A DNA stretch of 64,000 nt from Calothrix sp. NIES-2098 (GCA_002368175.1 AP018172.1:6079001-6143000), one strand, 5' to 3'. Positions 15,923 to 26,064 are shown, counted from the first letter of the stretch. The notes: generated by a model from the letters alone, not told the origin. Numbers and translations are program-made.

Positions 15923-16822
15923 ATGACACACATCGAAGGAACCTTTACAGGAGCAGGAGGTCTTGACCTTTATTACCAAAGCTGGCAGCCAGAGGGGGAA
16001 GTACGGGCAGTGATTGCTATGGTACACGGGTTCGGAGCGCATAGTGGATTATTCCAAGATGCCGTACAGCATTTACTACCTTTAGGTTATGCTGTCTACG
16101 CTTTTGACCTGCGAGGACATGGGCGATCGCCCGGACAACGGGGACATATTAATTCTTGGGCAGAGTTGCGCGAAGATTTGCACACCTTCTTAACACGCAT
16201 TCAAGAACGCGGATCGGGCTGTGCATATTTTTTGTGGGGTCACAGTTTAGGAGCCGCGATCGCTGTAGATTATGCCTTGCGCTTTCCTCAAAGCTTGCAA
16301 GGATTAATCCTCACAGCACCCGCTTTGGGCAAAGTTAACCTACCACTGCTAAAAGTAGCCTTAGGGCGAATGCTTTCACAAGTTTGGCCAAACTTTAGCC
16401 TGAAAGTCGGTCTGGATAAAGGCACAAATTTACGCGGCCCGAATGTTGTTGTCAACGAAGACCCATTACGCCATGAGTATGGTAGTGCGCGACTAGCCGC
16501 CGAGTTTTTCACTACCGAAAAATGGGTGACAACTCATGCTTCAGAGTTACAAGTCCCGTTGTTAATTATGTATAGTACTGGCGATAAAATTACACCGCCA
16601 GAAGGTAGCATAGCGTTTTTCCAAAAGGTAACTTACCCCGACAAAGAAAGCTATGAGTATCCTGGAGACTATCATGACTTTCACATAGATAACAATTACC
16701 ATAAAATACTAGTAGATTTAGAGAATTGGCTAGAAAAGCATTTGGACGGAGATCTCAACAATCAAGCATCCAAATGTATGATAAAAATACCTAGCCTACA
16801 CACTGAAAATATTACTCATTGA
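15923..16822 (+). CDS. Alpha/beta hydrolase, monoacylglycerol lipase/lysophospholipase-like
   Basis: A 299-residue alpha/beta hydrolase. The nucleophile elbow is GHSLG (Ser108), the oxyanion region is MVHGFGAHSG, DLRGHGRSPG is the typical lipase loop, an acid lies near YSTGDKITPP and the catalytic His in GDYHDFHID. The closest architecture is monoglyceride lipase/lysophospholipase L2, which frees a fatty acid from a monoacyl lipid. I start at ATG 15923 because the longer frame needs a TTG five codons upstream. It heads a same-strand group of fatty-acid-degrading genes and may supply their substrate. Confidence 0.88.
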   Translation: MTHIEGTFTGAGGLDLYYQSWQPEGEVRAVIAMVHGFGAHSGLFQDAVQHLLPLGYAVYAFDLRGHGRSPGQRGHINSWAELREDLHTFLTRIQERGSGCAYFLWGHSLGAAIAVDYALRFPQSLQGLILTAPALGKVNLPLLKVALGRMLSQVWPNFSLKVGLDKGTNLRGPNVVVNEDPLRHEYGSARLAAEFFTTEKWVTTHASELQVPLLIMYSTGDKITPPEGSIAFFQKVTYPDKESYEYPGDYHDFHIDNNYHKILVDLENWLEKHLDGDLNNQASKCMIKIPSLHTENITH

Positions 16823-17253
16823 TGGCTTTCTTTGCGAAAAAGATACAAAGGTTGTCGTTGATCCCCAACACGATCTACATTATTATTAGTACAGAAGAGC
16901 TTAGTTTAAGGCATTAGGTAGGAAATAACCCTAAGTCTTAAAAAACACTGATTCTGTCTTTAAGAGATACCAAATTGGAAGGAGAAAATTGGCATTTGTC
17001 AGGATTTAGGTATTAGAAGTCGGCATCTTAAATATTACCTATCTGGCATGAGGCTGCGCTCAAGTATCTGAAGAGAATGGTTAATTCAACAGAGACTTGG
17101 AGCATTTTTATTCAAAATAAAAAATTTGGGAAACAGGAAAATAAGTTCCTCATACCCATATTAGTTATCAGTGAATAGTAAACAAAAACATCTGATAACT
17201 AACGATTAATAAATGATAACGAGGGGAAGAGTAAGAAACTCTTCTTGGATAAA
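16823..17253. other. Gene-free stretch before the acyl-CoA ligase
   Basis: About 430 AT-rich bases with no recognised gene or terminator. A purine-rich GAGGGGAAGAG at 17221-17231 lies unusually far (14-23 bases) from the candidate starts of the next gene. Confidence 0.45.
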
Positions 17254-19455
17254 ATGTTATCTACAGATAAGACTTATAGAGCGCCTCCCAACTCAGGAGA
17301 AGTAGTCTTAGGGCGTACTTTGCCTTCTTTATTAGATGAAGCGTGCGATCGCACCCCCAACCCTCGCGCTTTCAACCAGTTTACAGACACGGGCTGGCAA
17401 CCTGTATCTAATCACGAATTACGCACGGCTGCGGTGGAATTAGCCTTGGGTTTGCTAGATTTGCAGCTAGAAAAAGGCGATCGTATTGCTTTACTCATGC
17501 ACAGCGATATCAACTTTTGTATTGCTGACATGGGTTCCTTACTCGCAGGTTTGGTAAATGTGCCAATTGATTTAACCCAAACAATTGAACACATTATTTT
17601 CATCTTGCAGCACACACAAGCAAAGGCGCTGATTATTTCCAATCTAGAGTTGCTTGCTCAAATTATTCCCTACCTGGAAAATTCAACTTATCTCCAGACA
17701 ATAATAGTTGTGGATGTTCCTATTGATTGGCATCAACAAGCTGACAAGGGGATGCGGATGAAGGACGCAGAACCGATATCATCCCATCTATTACCTGAAG
17801 TCTTTTCATTAGAGCAAATTCGCTCTCAAGGAAGAACCAAAAATTCTGAATTGACTGTAAAAGAACTCAAATCCAACCTAACAGCTGATAACTTAGCAAC
17901 TATTATTTACATTCCGGGAATTACGGGAGAACCTCAAGGGGTAATGCTCACCCATGAAAATCTCTCGGCGAATGCACTAGCAATGTTTACAGGTATTCCT
18001 GATTTAGCATTTGGATCGCAGGAGGTAATTCTTTCATTTCTACCATTAACCCATGTTTTAGCCCGTGTCTTTGTTTACGGTCATATTAACTATGGCCATA
18101 GCATTTATTTCAGCAATTCTAATCGGGTATTAAAACATCTGAAAGAAGTCAAACCCACAATATTTGCTACAGTTCCTTTGCTATTAGAAAAAGTTTATAG
18201 CAAGCTGATAGAAATAGGAGAGAAAACGAAAACACGGCGAAAAAAAGAACCGGAGAAACGGATAAACTTACCGCATCAGCGCATTACCATCTTACCCTTC
18301 AGGTTTCCAACCGCATGGGAAGGAAAAACAGCGCTTGCTACCTTGCGGGAAGCCACAGTCCGGTTGTCCACCACAGGAAGAACCCTGAAAACACATTTAC
18401 TGTCCCGACGTAACGCTATCTCAACGCGACAACTTGATTTTCCCCTATCCCAATCGATGATGAACTGGGCAGTAAAATTAGCCCAAAAATATGAATTGGG
18501 TAAAACACCACAACGTCAAGATGCTTTGATGTTGAAAGTTGCAGATAGGTTAGTATTTTTGCAATGGCGGGCGGTTTTTGGCGGTAATATCAAATACCTA
18601 CTTAGCGGTGGTGCAGCCTTAAAACCAGAAATTGTGAATCTCTTTGCAGCAGCGGGAATCAAAATTCTCCAAGGCTACGGTTTAACCGAAACGAGTTCAG
18701 CAGTAGCTTGTAATCGCAGTCAATTCAACCGTGCAGGAACTGTAGGCGTACCGATTGCTGGTGTAGAAGTTGCGATCGCTGAAGATGGAGAAATTCTCAC
18801 AAAAAGTCCTTACATCACTCAAGGCTATTACAAAAACCCCGAAGCTACCCAGCAACTAATTGATGCTCAAGGTTGGTTACATACAGGCGACTTAGGAGAA
18901 TTTACACCGGAAGGCTTTCTCAAAATTACTGGTTTGAAGAAAAGCCGTTTTAAACTCTCCACAGGTAAGTATGTCACATCCCAACCAATAGAAAGCAAAC
19001 TCAAAAAATCTCCCCTAGTAGCACACGCCGTTACTATCGGTTCGGAATGTAAATTCTGTGCCATGCTGATTTTTCCAGATTTAGAAAACTTACGTCAGCA
19101 GACTTTAGCAATTGGTATAGATTTACCTACCGAAGATTTGCTGGAACATCCTTGTATTATCGCTTTATATCAAGCATTAATCGATGAAGCGAATTGTCAC
19201 TTACCTCATTGGTCAACAGTGAAAAAATTCCAGCTAATTAATACCAAACTCACTATAGAGAATGGGCTGCTGACATCAACTCAGGAGATAAATAGAGCAA
19301 AAATTACCGAGGTGTTTGCTCAAGAAATTAATGCAATGTATGAAGAAAAGAGAACGCAAAGACATGGGGATGTCAAGATAGAAAAAATAGATGAGTTATG
19401 TCCTGCTAATCCGACATTTTCATGTCCTGCATTTGCGCGATCGCTCAATTCATAA
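17254..19455 (+). CDS. fadD: Long-chain acyl-CoA (or acyl-ACP) synthetase, AMP-forming
   Basis: A 733-residue ANL-superfamily ligase that would activate fatty acids through an acyl-adenylate. Visible are a P-loop-like motif IIYIPGITGEPQGVMLTHEN (about 215-234), GYGLTETSSAV (about 475), HTGDLGEFTPEGFLKITG (about 545) and the hinge/C-terminal lid. The P-loop departs from the usual TSGTTGxPKG, with the conserved Lys replaced by Gln. C-terminal Lys motif KYVTSQPIE is FACS-like. Start chosen at ATG 17254; a TTG three codons earlier is possible. It lies between the lipase and beta-oxidation genes. Acyl-ACP synthetase, the usual cyanobacterial member, is the alternative. Confidence 0.85.
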   Translation: MLSTDKTYRAPPNSGEVVLGRTLPSLLDEACDRTPNPRAFNQFTDTGWQPVSNHELRTAAVELALGLLDLQLEKGDRIALLMHSDINFCIADMGSLLAGLVNVPIDLTQTIEHIIFILQHTQAKALIISNLELLAQIIPYLENSTYLQTIIVVDVPIDWHQQADKGMRMKDAEPISSHLLPEVFSLEQIRSQGRTKNSELTVKELKSNLTADNLATIIYIPGITGEPQGVMLTHENLSANALAMFTGIPDLAFGSQEVILSFLPLTHVLARVFVYGHINYGHSIYFSNSNRVLKHLKEVKPTIFATVPLLLEKVYSKLIEIGEKTKTRRKKEPEKRINLPHQRITILPFRFPTAWEGKTALATLREATVRLSTTGRTLKTHLLSRRNAISTRQLDFPLSQSMMNWAVKLAQKYELGKTPQRQDALMLKVADRLVFLQWRAVFGGNIKYLLSGGAALKPEIVNLFAAAGIKILQGYGLTETSSAVACNRSQFNRAGTVGVPIAGVEVAIAEDGEILTKSPYITQGYYKNPEATQQLIDAQGWLHTGDLGEFTPEGFLKITGLKKSRFKLSTGKYVTSQPIESKLKKSPLVAHAVTIGSECKFCAMLIFPDLENLRQQTLAIGIDLPTEDLLEHPCIIALYQALIDEANCHLPHWSTVKKFQLINTKLTIENGLLTSTQEINRAKITEVFAQEINAMYEEKRTQRHGDVKIEKIDELCPANPTFSCPAFARSLNS

Positions 19456-19575
19456 CAATTAGACTTCTTGGAAAAGGCGAAAAAATTAACCGCCGATAAA
19501 CGCTGATAAACGCCGATAAAATTCACTGATAGCAGCCCTTGATTCATAAACTTCTTTCTTCTCTTGGCGCTCTTG

Positions 19576-19632
19576 GCACGGCAGTTGCTTCAAGTCGGCA
19601 AAGCCGCCCAACGCACTGCCTCGACTTGGCGG
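19576..19632. repeat. Dispersed repeat (GGCAGTTGCTTCAAGTCGG family)
   Basis: GGCACGGCAGTTGCTTCAAG, then CCGCCCAACGCACTGCC. The same modules recur at 23521-23575 and, altered, at 40220-40262. The sequence is intergenic, between the acyl-CoA ligase and the fadN-like gene. Confidence 0.75.
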
Positions 19633-19705
19633 TTCGATAAATTTCATCATACAAGCAGTCGATTATTTAATCCAAAATCTAAACTCGAAAAAGGAAGGGT
19701 GATAT

Positions 19706-22075
19706 ATGTTTAAACCGTTCCGAACAGCCGCAGTATTAGGTGCGGGGGTGATGGGAACTCAAATCGCCGCACACCTAGCTAATGCTGGACTAACAGTTCA
19801 ATTATTGGATATTGCGGCTAAAGGCAATAATAAAAATGATGTCGTGGAAACAGCATTTAAAAAAGCGCTCAAGCAATCTCCACCAATTTTATTTACAGAA
19901 AAAACAGCCCGTCGCATCATTTTGGGTAATTTTGACGATCATTTCCACCGCATTGCTAATGTTGATTGGGTAATCGAAGTTGTCGTGGAAAATCTCGCTA
20001 TTAAACACGATTTGATGGCGCGAATCGAAAGTACAATTCGTGATGATGCTGTAGTCTCTACTAATACTAGTGGCTTGCCCATCAATCAAATTGCTCAAGG
20101 GCGTTCTGAATCTTTTCGGAAGCGGTTTTTAGGTACTCACTTTTTTAATCCGCCACGCTATCTAAAATTATTAGAGTTAATTCCTACACCTGATACTGAC
20201 CAGCACATCCTGGAAAGAATGCAATGGTTTGGCAGAATACACCTGGGTAAAGGTGTAGTAGTAGCCAAAGACACACCAAACTTTATTGCCAACCGCATCG
20301 GTATGTATGCAACCATGCTGGGGATAAAGGGTGTAACTGAACAAGGTTACACAATTGAAGAAATTGATACCTTAACGGGAGTAATTGCCGGACGACCAAA
20401 ATCAGCTACATTCCGTACTGCTGATGTGGTAGGGCTAGATACATTGATGTATGTAGCACACAACCTTTACCCAGCTATTCCCCACGATGAAAGCCGCGAA
20501 GTTTTACGAGTACCGCTTTTAATGAAGAAACTCGTAGAAACGGGAACGTTAGGATCAAAAACAGGGCAAGGATTTTACAAAAAGCAAGGTAAAGAAATTC
20601 TCTCGATTAATCCCACGACGCTGGCTTATGAAGCAGCTAAACCACTGGATTTAGGGGATATTGAGGCAATTGGGAAAATTAGCGATCTAGGCGATCGCCT
20701 GCGCAAACTCTATCACGATCCTGGTCGGGCAGGAGCCTTCTTCCGCAAATCAACCTTAGAAATCTTAGGTTACAGCGCCCGTCGTATTCCCGAAATTGCC
20801 GACAGACCCGCAGATATTGACCGGGCAATTCGTTGGGGTTTCGGCTGGGAACTCGGCCCCTTTGAAATTTGGGATGTGCTTGGCTTTGAAACTGTAGTAG
20901 CAGACATGAAAGCTACTGATATCACCGTGCCAGAGTGGGTAGAAAAGATGCGTGATAATGGCGTGCATAGTTTCTATCAAAAAGACCGACTATCTTGGGC
21001 TGAACACAAAGTAGTTGATGCTTGTGCTGTTTGTATTAGCGAACAACCAAAAGCCCCAACCGATGAAATTCTCATACCAGCTATCAAAGAAGATGCCAAA
21101 AATATCTTGTGGCAAAACTCAGAAGCTTCTTTGTTGGATATAGGCGATGGAGTAGTTTTGTATGAGTTTCATTCCAAAGGCCATACCCTGACTTTAAAAG
21201 TCGTAGAAGGATTAGCTGCGGTATTAGATATTATCGAAAACAGCGATTACCGAGGATTGGTCATTGGTAACGAAAGTGCAAACTTCTCTGGCGGTGCGAA
21301 TTTGGCAGAAATGGCCATGTTGGCACAGACCGATAACGGTAAAGGCATTGCCGATTTAATCGTCAAGTTCCAAGCCTTACTGCAACGCATTAAATATTTC
21401 CCCAAACCAATTGTTGCTGCAATTATCGGGCGAGTGTTAGGTGGAGGTTGTGAATTAGTCTTAGCTTGTCCCCATGTAGTCGCCGCCGCAGAAACTTACA
21501 TCGGACTGGTAGAACTCAGTGTAGGTTTGATTCCTGGTGCTGGCGGAATTATGCGCATGGTGACTTGGGCTGCTGACAAAGCCGCAAGCGAGTCACCCCA
21601 AGATATTCAACCCTTCCTCAGGAAAGTGTTTGAAACGATTGGCATGGCTAAAGTTTCTAATAGTGCCTATGAAGGGCAAGAATTGGGCTTCCTCTCACCC
21701 ACAACCAAGATAGTGATGAATTCCGACCGAATTTTGTCTGTAGCGAAAGAGGAAGTGCTGTGTCTAGACAAAATAGGTTATATGCCCCCACCAGAACGTA
21801 ACGCCATCATGGTGCTAGGGCGTACAGGGCGGGCAATGTTAGAACACGCCGCCTATGTGATGCAGCAGGGAGGTTTTATTTCTGAGTATGACCATTATTT
21901 AGCTAGCCGCTTGGCGTATGTCATGACTGGTGGGGAACTAACTACGCCTGCGTTGGTTAATGAGGACTATTTATCGAAATTGGAAAGAGAGTCCTTTTTA
22001 CCACTATTACTGCAACCGAAAACTCAGGAACGGTTTGCTCATACTTTGAAAACCAAAAAGCCTCTTAGAAACTAA
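19706..22075 (+). CDS. fadN: 3-hydroxyacyl-CoA dehydrogenase / enoyl-CoA hydratase (FadN-type)
   Basis: A 789-residue bifunctional beta-oxidation enzyme catalysing hydration of enoyl-CoA and NAD-dependent oxidation of 3-hydroxyacyl-CoA. The dehydrogenase half comes first (VLGAGVMGTQIAAHLANAG at residues 9-27; catalytic His in GTHFFNPP near 150; C-terminal HAD domains to about 460). The crotonase half follows (NESANFSGGANLAEM near 525; GRVLGGGCELVLAC near 575 with the candidate Glu; GLIPGAGG near 610). This order is that of Bacillus FadN, the reverse of E. coli FadB, and the length equals Bacillus FadN. A ribosome site AAGGAAGGGTG lies 6 bases ahead. fadA and fadE follow. Confidence 0.93.
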   Translation: MFKPFRTAAVLGAGVMGTQIAAHLANAGLTVQLLDIAAKGNNKNDVVETAFKKALKQSPPILFTEKTARRIILGNFDDHFHRIANVDWVIEVVVENLAIKHDLMARIESTIRDDAVVSTNTSGLPINQIAQGRSESFRKRFLGTHFFNPPRYLKLLELIPTPDTDQHILERMQWFGRIHLGKGVVVAKDTPNFIANRIGMYATMLGIKGVTEQGYTIEEIDTLTGVIAGRPKSATFRTADVVGLDTLMYVAHNLYPAIPHDESREVLRVPLLMKKLVETGTLGSKTGQGFYKKQGKEILSINPTTLAYEAAKPLDLGDIEAIGKISDLGDRLRKLYHDPGRAGAFFRKSTLEILGYSARRIPEIADRPADIDRAIRWGFGWELGPFEIWDVLGFETVVADMKATDITVPEWVEKMRDNGVHSFYQKDRLSWAEHKVVDACAVCISEQPKAPTDEILIPAIKEDAKNILWQNSEASLLDIGDGVVLYEFHSKGHTLTLKVVEGLAAVLDIIENSDYRGLVIGNESANFSGGANLAEMAMLAQTDNGKGIADLIVKFQALLQRIKYFPKPIVAAIIGRVLGGGCELVLACPHVVAAAETYIGLVELSVGLIPGAGGIMRMVTWAADKAASESPQDIQPFLRKVFETIGMAKVSNSAYEGQELGFLSPTTKIVMNSDRILSVAKEEVLCLDKIGYMPPPERNAIMVLGRTGRAMLEHAAYVMQQGGFISEYDHYLASRLAYVMTGGELTTPALVNEDYLSKLERESFLPLLLQPKTQERFAHTLKTKKPLRN

Positions 22076-22098
22076 CGTACAAACCCTTTTAAACCCTC

Positions 22099-22186
22099 TT
22101 ACCTTTGTGCCCTTCGTGTCCTTCGTGGTTCGTTAAAAAAATTCGGAACGAACCACGAAGGCGCAAAGAACGCGAAGGAAGAGAAG
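22099..22186. repeat. Inverted dispersed repeat between fadN and fadA
   Basis: CCTTCGTGTCCTTCGTGGTT and AACGAACCACGAAGG form a strong imperfect inverted repeat of the same family as 9568-9689. It could attenuate transcription between fadN and fadA. Confidence 0.8.
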
Positions 22187-22235
22187 AAAGAGAATTTTCT
22201 CTTTTGCCTTATTTTTCAATAGGTGGGAGTTATTT

Positions 22236-23417
22236 ATGAAAGATGCCTATATAGTGAGTAGCGTTCGCACACCTGTAGGAAAAGCGCCACGAGGTACGCT
22301 ACATAATATGCGTCCTGATGATATGGGTGCAGTTGTAGTTAAAGCCGCAATTGAAAAAGTTAAAGACTTAGAACCTGTATACATTGATGATGTAATTATG
22401 GGTTGTGCTTTTCCAGAAGCAGAACAGGGATTCAATATCGGGCGGTTAATTGCCCAACGTGCAGGTTTACCTGATTCTGTGGCAGGTATGACTGTGAATC
22501 GCTTCTGTGCTTCGGGGCTGCAAAGTATTGCGATCGCAACTCAAGCAATTATGGCAGGACACGCGGAAGTCATTGTTGCAGGTGGTGCAGAATCGATGAG
22601 TTTGATTCCGATGGGCGGACATTATTTGGCTCCCAACCCAGCAATGATGATCGATACGCCCAAGGTTTACTGCACGATGGGGATTACAGCCGAAAACGTC
22701 ATGCAGCATTACGAAATCTCCCGCCAAGAACAGGATGCTTTTGCGCTGCGTTCCCATGAAAAGGCTTTAGTTGCGATTAGACAAGGTCGGTTTGCAGAGG
22801 AAACTGTACCGCTGACAGTACAGGAAGTACTCTATGTTGATGGGACTCCGCGACCGATAGAAAAAGTTTTGACAGTGGATGAAGGGCCGCGTGCTGATAC
22901 CAGTATGGAAGCCTTGATGAAATTGCAACCTGTATTTCGGATGGGTGGTGCTGTAACTGCGGGTAACTCATCGCAAATGTCAGACGGTGCAGCTGCGACA
23001 GTGGTAATGAGCGATCGCATGATGCATATGCTTGATGTCCGTCCAATGGGTAAGATGTTAGGCTATGCAGTTGCAGGTGTCGCCCCGGAAGTTATGGGTA
23101 TCGGCCCGGTAGAAGCAGTACCGAAAGTCTTAAAACAAGTTGGTTTGACTCTAAACGATATAGGCTTAATCGAACTCAACGAGGCTTTTGCTGCTCAAAG
23201 TTTAGCTGTCATTCGCAAACTCGGACTCAACGAGGAAATCGTTAACGTCAACGGTGGTGCGATCGCCCTTGGTCATCCTCTCGGTTGTACTGGTGCGAAA
23301 CTCACAGCTACTCTCTTCCACGAAATGAAACGGCGTAGCGTCCGTTATGGTTTGGTGACGATGTGTGTAGGTGGTGGAATGGGCGCAGCGGCGGTGTTTG
23401 AGAATTTGATGATTTAA
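22236..23417 (+). CDS. fadA: Acetyl-CoA C-acyltransferase (3-ketoacyl-CoA thiolase)
   Basis: A 393-residue thiolase that cleaves 3-ketoacyl-CoA with CoA, the last step of beta-oxidation. Catalytic residues are all visible: Cys91 in NRFCASGLQS, His in GGAIALGHPLGCTGAK (near 350) and the second Cys in MCVGGGMGAAAVFE (near 380). Length is normal. It follows the fadN-like gene and precedes fadE, an order like the fadN-fadA-fadE operon of Bacillus. GGTGGGAG lies 8 bases ahead of the start. Confidence 0.95.
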   Translation: MKDAYIVSSVRTPVGKAPRGTLHNMRPDDMGAVVVKAAIEKVKDLEPVYIDDVIMGCAFPEAEQGFNIGRLIAQRAGLPDSVAGMTVNRFCASGLQSIAIATQAIMAGHAEVIVAGGAESMSLIPMGGHYLAPNPAMMIDTPKVYCTMGITAENVMQHYEISRQEQDAFALRSHEKALVAIRQGRFAEETVPLTVQEVLYVDGTPRPIEKVLTVDEGPRADTSMEALMKLQPVFRMGGAVTAGNSSQMSDGAAATVVMSDRMMHMLDVRPMGKMLGYAVAGVAPEVMGIGPVEAVPKVLKQVGLTLNDIGLIELNEAFAAQSLAVIRKLGLNEEIVNVNGGAIALGHPLGCTGAKLTATLFHEMKRRSVRYGLVTMCVGGGMGAAAVFENLMI

Positions 23418-23423
23418 GGCAGA

Positions 23424-23592
23424 ACGAACCGCATAGACGCAAAGCGACTTCCCGCAGGGTAGGACGCAAAGGACACGAAGGAAGAATACTTCCAGAAAGT
23501 TTTTACTCTTGCGTTCTTCTTTGCAACGGCAGTTGCTTCAAGTCGGGAAACCCGCCCAACGCACTGCCTTACCTTTGCGCCTCTGCGGAGAT
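23424..23592. repeat. Composite dispersed repeat between fadA and fadE
   Basis: AACGAACCGCATAGACGCAA, then GCGACTTCCCGCAGGGTAGG, then GGCAGTTGCTTCAAGTCGGG and CCGCCCAACGCACTGCC. At least three modules seen elsewhere in the window are joined here. The GACTTCCCGCAGGGTA module matches the sequence inserted in a tRNA-like gene at 55223-55250. The fadE reading frame runs back into this repeat, which is why I do not start fadE at 23509. Confidence 0.8.
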
Positions 23593-23625
23593 TTTAAAAC
23601 CTTTATTCACATGGGTGAAAACATA

Positions 23626-26064
23626 ATGAACCTTATTCATCCAACCATAATAGTTTCAACGCTAATTTTCTTATTACTATTGCTTGGTTACATCGGCGTT
23701 CCATTATGGGTTTGGTCGCTTTATTTCGCCGTATTACTGGTAACTGTTCATGCGCCTATTTGGATTTGGGGAATTTTTAGCGCGATCGCTCTAATATTAA
23801 ATATCCCAATTCTGCGGCAAACAATTCTCACCTCACCCTTAATCAAAGCCATTAAAGCTTTTAATTTATTACCAAAAATCTCTGATACCGAACGCGCAGC
23901 CATTGAAGCCGGTAATGTTTGGATAGATGGTGAATTCTTCTCTGGTAGACCAAACTTTCAAAGAATTAATCAAGAACCATATCCTCTAGTCACACCAGAA
24001 CTGCAAGCGTTTCTCGATGGCCCCGTCGAACAAGTTTGTCGGATGGTGAGTGATTGGGAAATTTACCGCCGCAAGGATTTACCGCCGGAAGTTTGGGACT
24101 ATCTCAAACAAGAACGCTTTTTGGGGATGATGATTCCTCAAGAATATGGCGGTTTGGGATTTTCTAACTTCGCCTATAGCAATGTGATGACAAAGTTAGC
24201 ATCTCGTTCTTTTACCCATGTCGCTACTGTTGGCGTAACCAACTCATTAGGCCCAGCAAAATTATTACTCCGCTATGGTACACAGGAACAGAAAGATTAT
24301 TACCTACCGCGCCTTGCACGCGGTGAAGAAATTCCTTGTTTTGCACTGACAGAACCCACTGCTGGGTCAGATGCAGCTAGCATCAAATCTGAAGGAACAG
24401 TGTTTAGAGGCGAGGATGGCAAGCTTTACCTGCGGTTGAATTGGAAAAAACGATATATTACCTTAGCTGCGATCGCAACTCTTTTAGGATTAGCTTTCAA
24501 ATTACGCGACCCGGAAAATTACTTAGGTAAAGGTAAAGAAGTTGGCATTACTTGCGTTTTAATTCCTACAGATACACCTGGCGTAATCATGGGTAGACGG
24601 CACGATCCAATGGGTGTGCCTTTCTATAATTCACCCACGGAAGGACATAACGTTATCATTTCCATTGGCCAAATTATCGGCGGTGTGGGACAGGCTGGTA
24701 ATGGCTGGAAGATGTTGATGCAAAGTCTAGCCGCAGGTAGGGGAATTAGCTTCCCGGCTAGTTGTACGGGCGTAGCAAAGTTAGTAGCGAGAGTTACCAG
24801 CGCTCATGCTGTTGTACGGCAACAATTTGGTTTATCGATAGGTCGTTTTGAAGGTGTAGAAGAACCTCTAGCAAGAATTGGCGGTCTAACTTACTTAATG
24901 GAGGCTGCGCGAACTTATACTTGCGGTGCGGTAGATAAGGGAGAACAACCTGCGGTAGTTTCTGCGATCGCCAAATACAGTTTGACCGAAATCTCCCGCA
25001 AAATCATTAACGACGGTATGGACATTATGGGCGGTGCGGGAATTTGTCGCGGCCCCAGAAATTTATTGGCAAATATTTATACAGCCACACCAATTTCTAT
25101 CACCGTCGAAGGTGCAAATATTCTCACCCGTACCTTGATGATTTTTGGACAAGGAGCGATTCGCTGTCATCCTTATGTTTATCAGGAAATTACAGCACTC
25201 AATCAATCAGATGTTCCGGCTTTCGATCGCGCTTTCTGGCATCATCTAGGGTTGACGGTGCGTAATGCTTTCCGTGCCTTGCTGCTAAATATTACCCGTG
25301 GTTATTTAGCGCTTTCTCCAGTTTCAGGTGCAACAGCCAAATACTACCGCAAATTAGACTGGGCATCTGCTACCTTTGCCTTACTAACTGATATTGCTAT
25401 GTTCTCCTTTGGTGGAACCCTGAAGCGGCGGGAGAAACTCACAGGAAGGTTTGCAGATATTCTCACTTGGATGTATTTAGCAACTGCAACCCTACGACGC
25501 TTTGAAGCCGAAGGGCGAAAATCTGAAGACTTAGCTTTTGTTCATTGGGCGATGCAATATGCTTTTGCGCAGATGCAAGAAGCTTTTCAGGGAATTCTCG
25601 AAAACTCGCCTGTGCCAGTTTTAGGTAACTTATTGGCTTGGTGGTGGCGACTCAATCCCATCGGTTCTCTACCTACCGATAAACTGGGTAGCGAAGTTGC
25701 GCGTAAATTACAAACTCCCGGACAAATACGCGATCGCATTACCGCAGGTATTCATATTCCTAGCAGCAGTGATGAAGCATTGGGACGCTTAGAACGAGCT
25801 TTCATGTTGTTATCCCAAGCCGAACCACTCTTTAAAACCATCAAAAACGCCATCCATGCAGGGAAACTACCACAGCAAAAACCTGACGATTTAATTTCCA
25901 CAGCCCTCAAAGCTGGAGTAATTACAGAGAAAGATGTTGAACTAATCTGTGAAGCAGAGTTTGCTCGTAATGATGCAATTCAAGTAGATTCATTTACTTT
26001 AGAGGAGTACATGCAAGGAAGTTCCAGCTTTGCAGATAAAGTAGTAGCTCAAACTGTAGGATAA
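23626..26064 (+). CDS. fadE: Membrane-anchored acyl-CoA dehydrogenase (FadE type)
   Basis: An 812-residue flavin dehydrogenase forming the enoyl-CoA in the first step of beta-oxidation. Two or three hydrophobic segments (residues 5-75) precede the catalytic part, as in E. coli FadE (814 residues). The FAD/substrate block is CFALTEPTAGSDAASI (near 245), and GMDIMGGAGICRGPRN (near 470) is typical of the C-terminal helical domain; a DUF1974-like tail follows. I start at ATG 23626 because upstream codons lie in a dispersed repeat; ATG 23611 is an alternative. It closes the fad cluster. Confidence 0.92.
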   Translation: MNLIHPTIIVSTLIFLLLLLGYIGVPLWVWSLYFAVLLVTVHAPIWIWGIFSAIALILNIPILRQTILTSPLIKAIKAFNLLPKISDTERAAIEAGNVWIDGEFFSGRPNFQRINQEPYPLVTPELQAFLDGPVEQVCRMVSDWEIYRRKDLPPEVWDYLKQERFLGMMIPQEYGGLGFSNFAYSNVMTKLASRSFTHVATVGVTNSLGPAKLLLRYGTQEQKDYYLPRLARGEEIPCFALTEPTAGSDAASIKSEGTVFRGEDGKLYLRLNWKKRYITLAAIATLLGLAFKLRDPENYLGKGKEVGITCVLIPTDTPGVIMGRRHDPMGVPFYNSPTEGHNVIISIGQIIGGVGQAGNGWKMLMQSLAAGRGISFPASCTGVAKLVARVTSAHAVVRQQFGLSIGRFEGVEEPLARIGGLTYLMEAARTYTCGAVDKGEQPAVVSAIAKYSLTEISRKIINDGMDIMGGAGICRGPRNLLANIYTATPISITVEGANILTRTLMIFGQGAIRCHPYVYQEITALNQSDVPAFDRAFWHHLGLTVRNAFRALLLNITRGYLALSPVSGATAKYYRKLDWASATFALLTDIAMFSFGGTLKRREKLTGRFADILTWMYLATATLRRFEAEGRKSEDLAFVHWAMQYAFAQMQEAFQGILENSPVPVLGNLLAWWWRLNPIGSLPTDKLGSEVARKLQTPGQIRDRITAGIHIPSSSDEALGRLERAFMLLSQAEPLFKTIKNAIHAGKLPQQKPDDLISTALKAGVITEKDVELICEAEFARNDAIQVDSFTLEEYMQGSSSFADKVVAQTVG

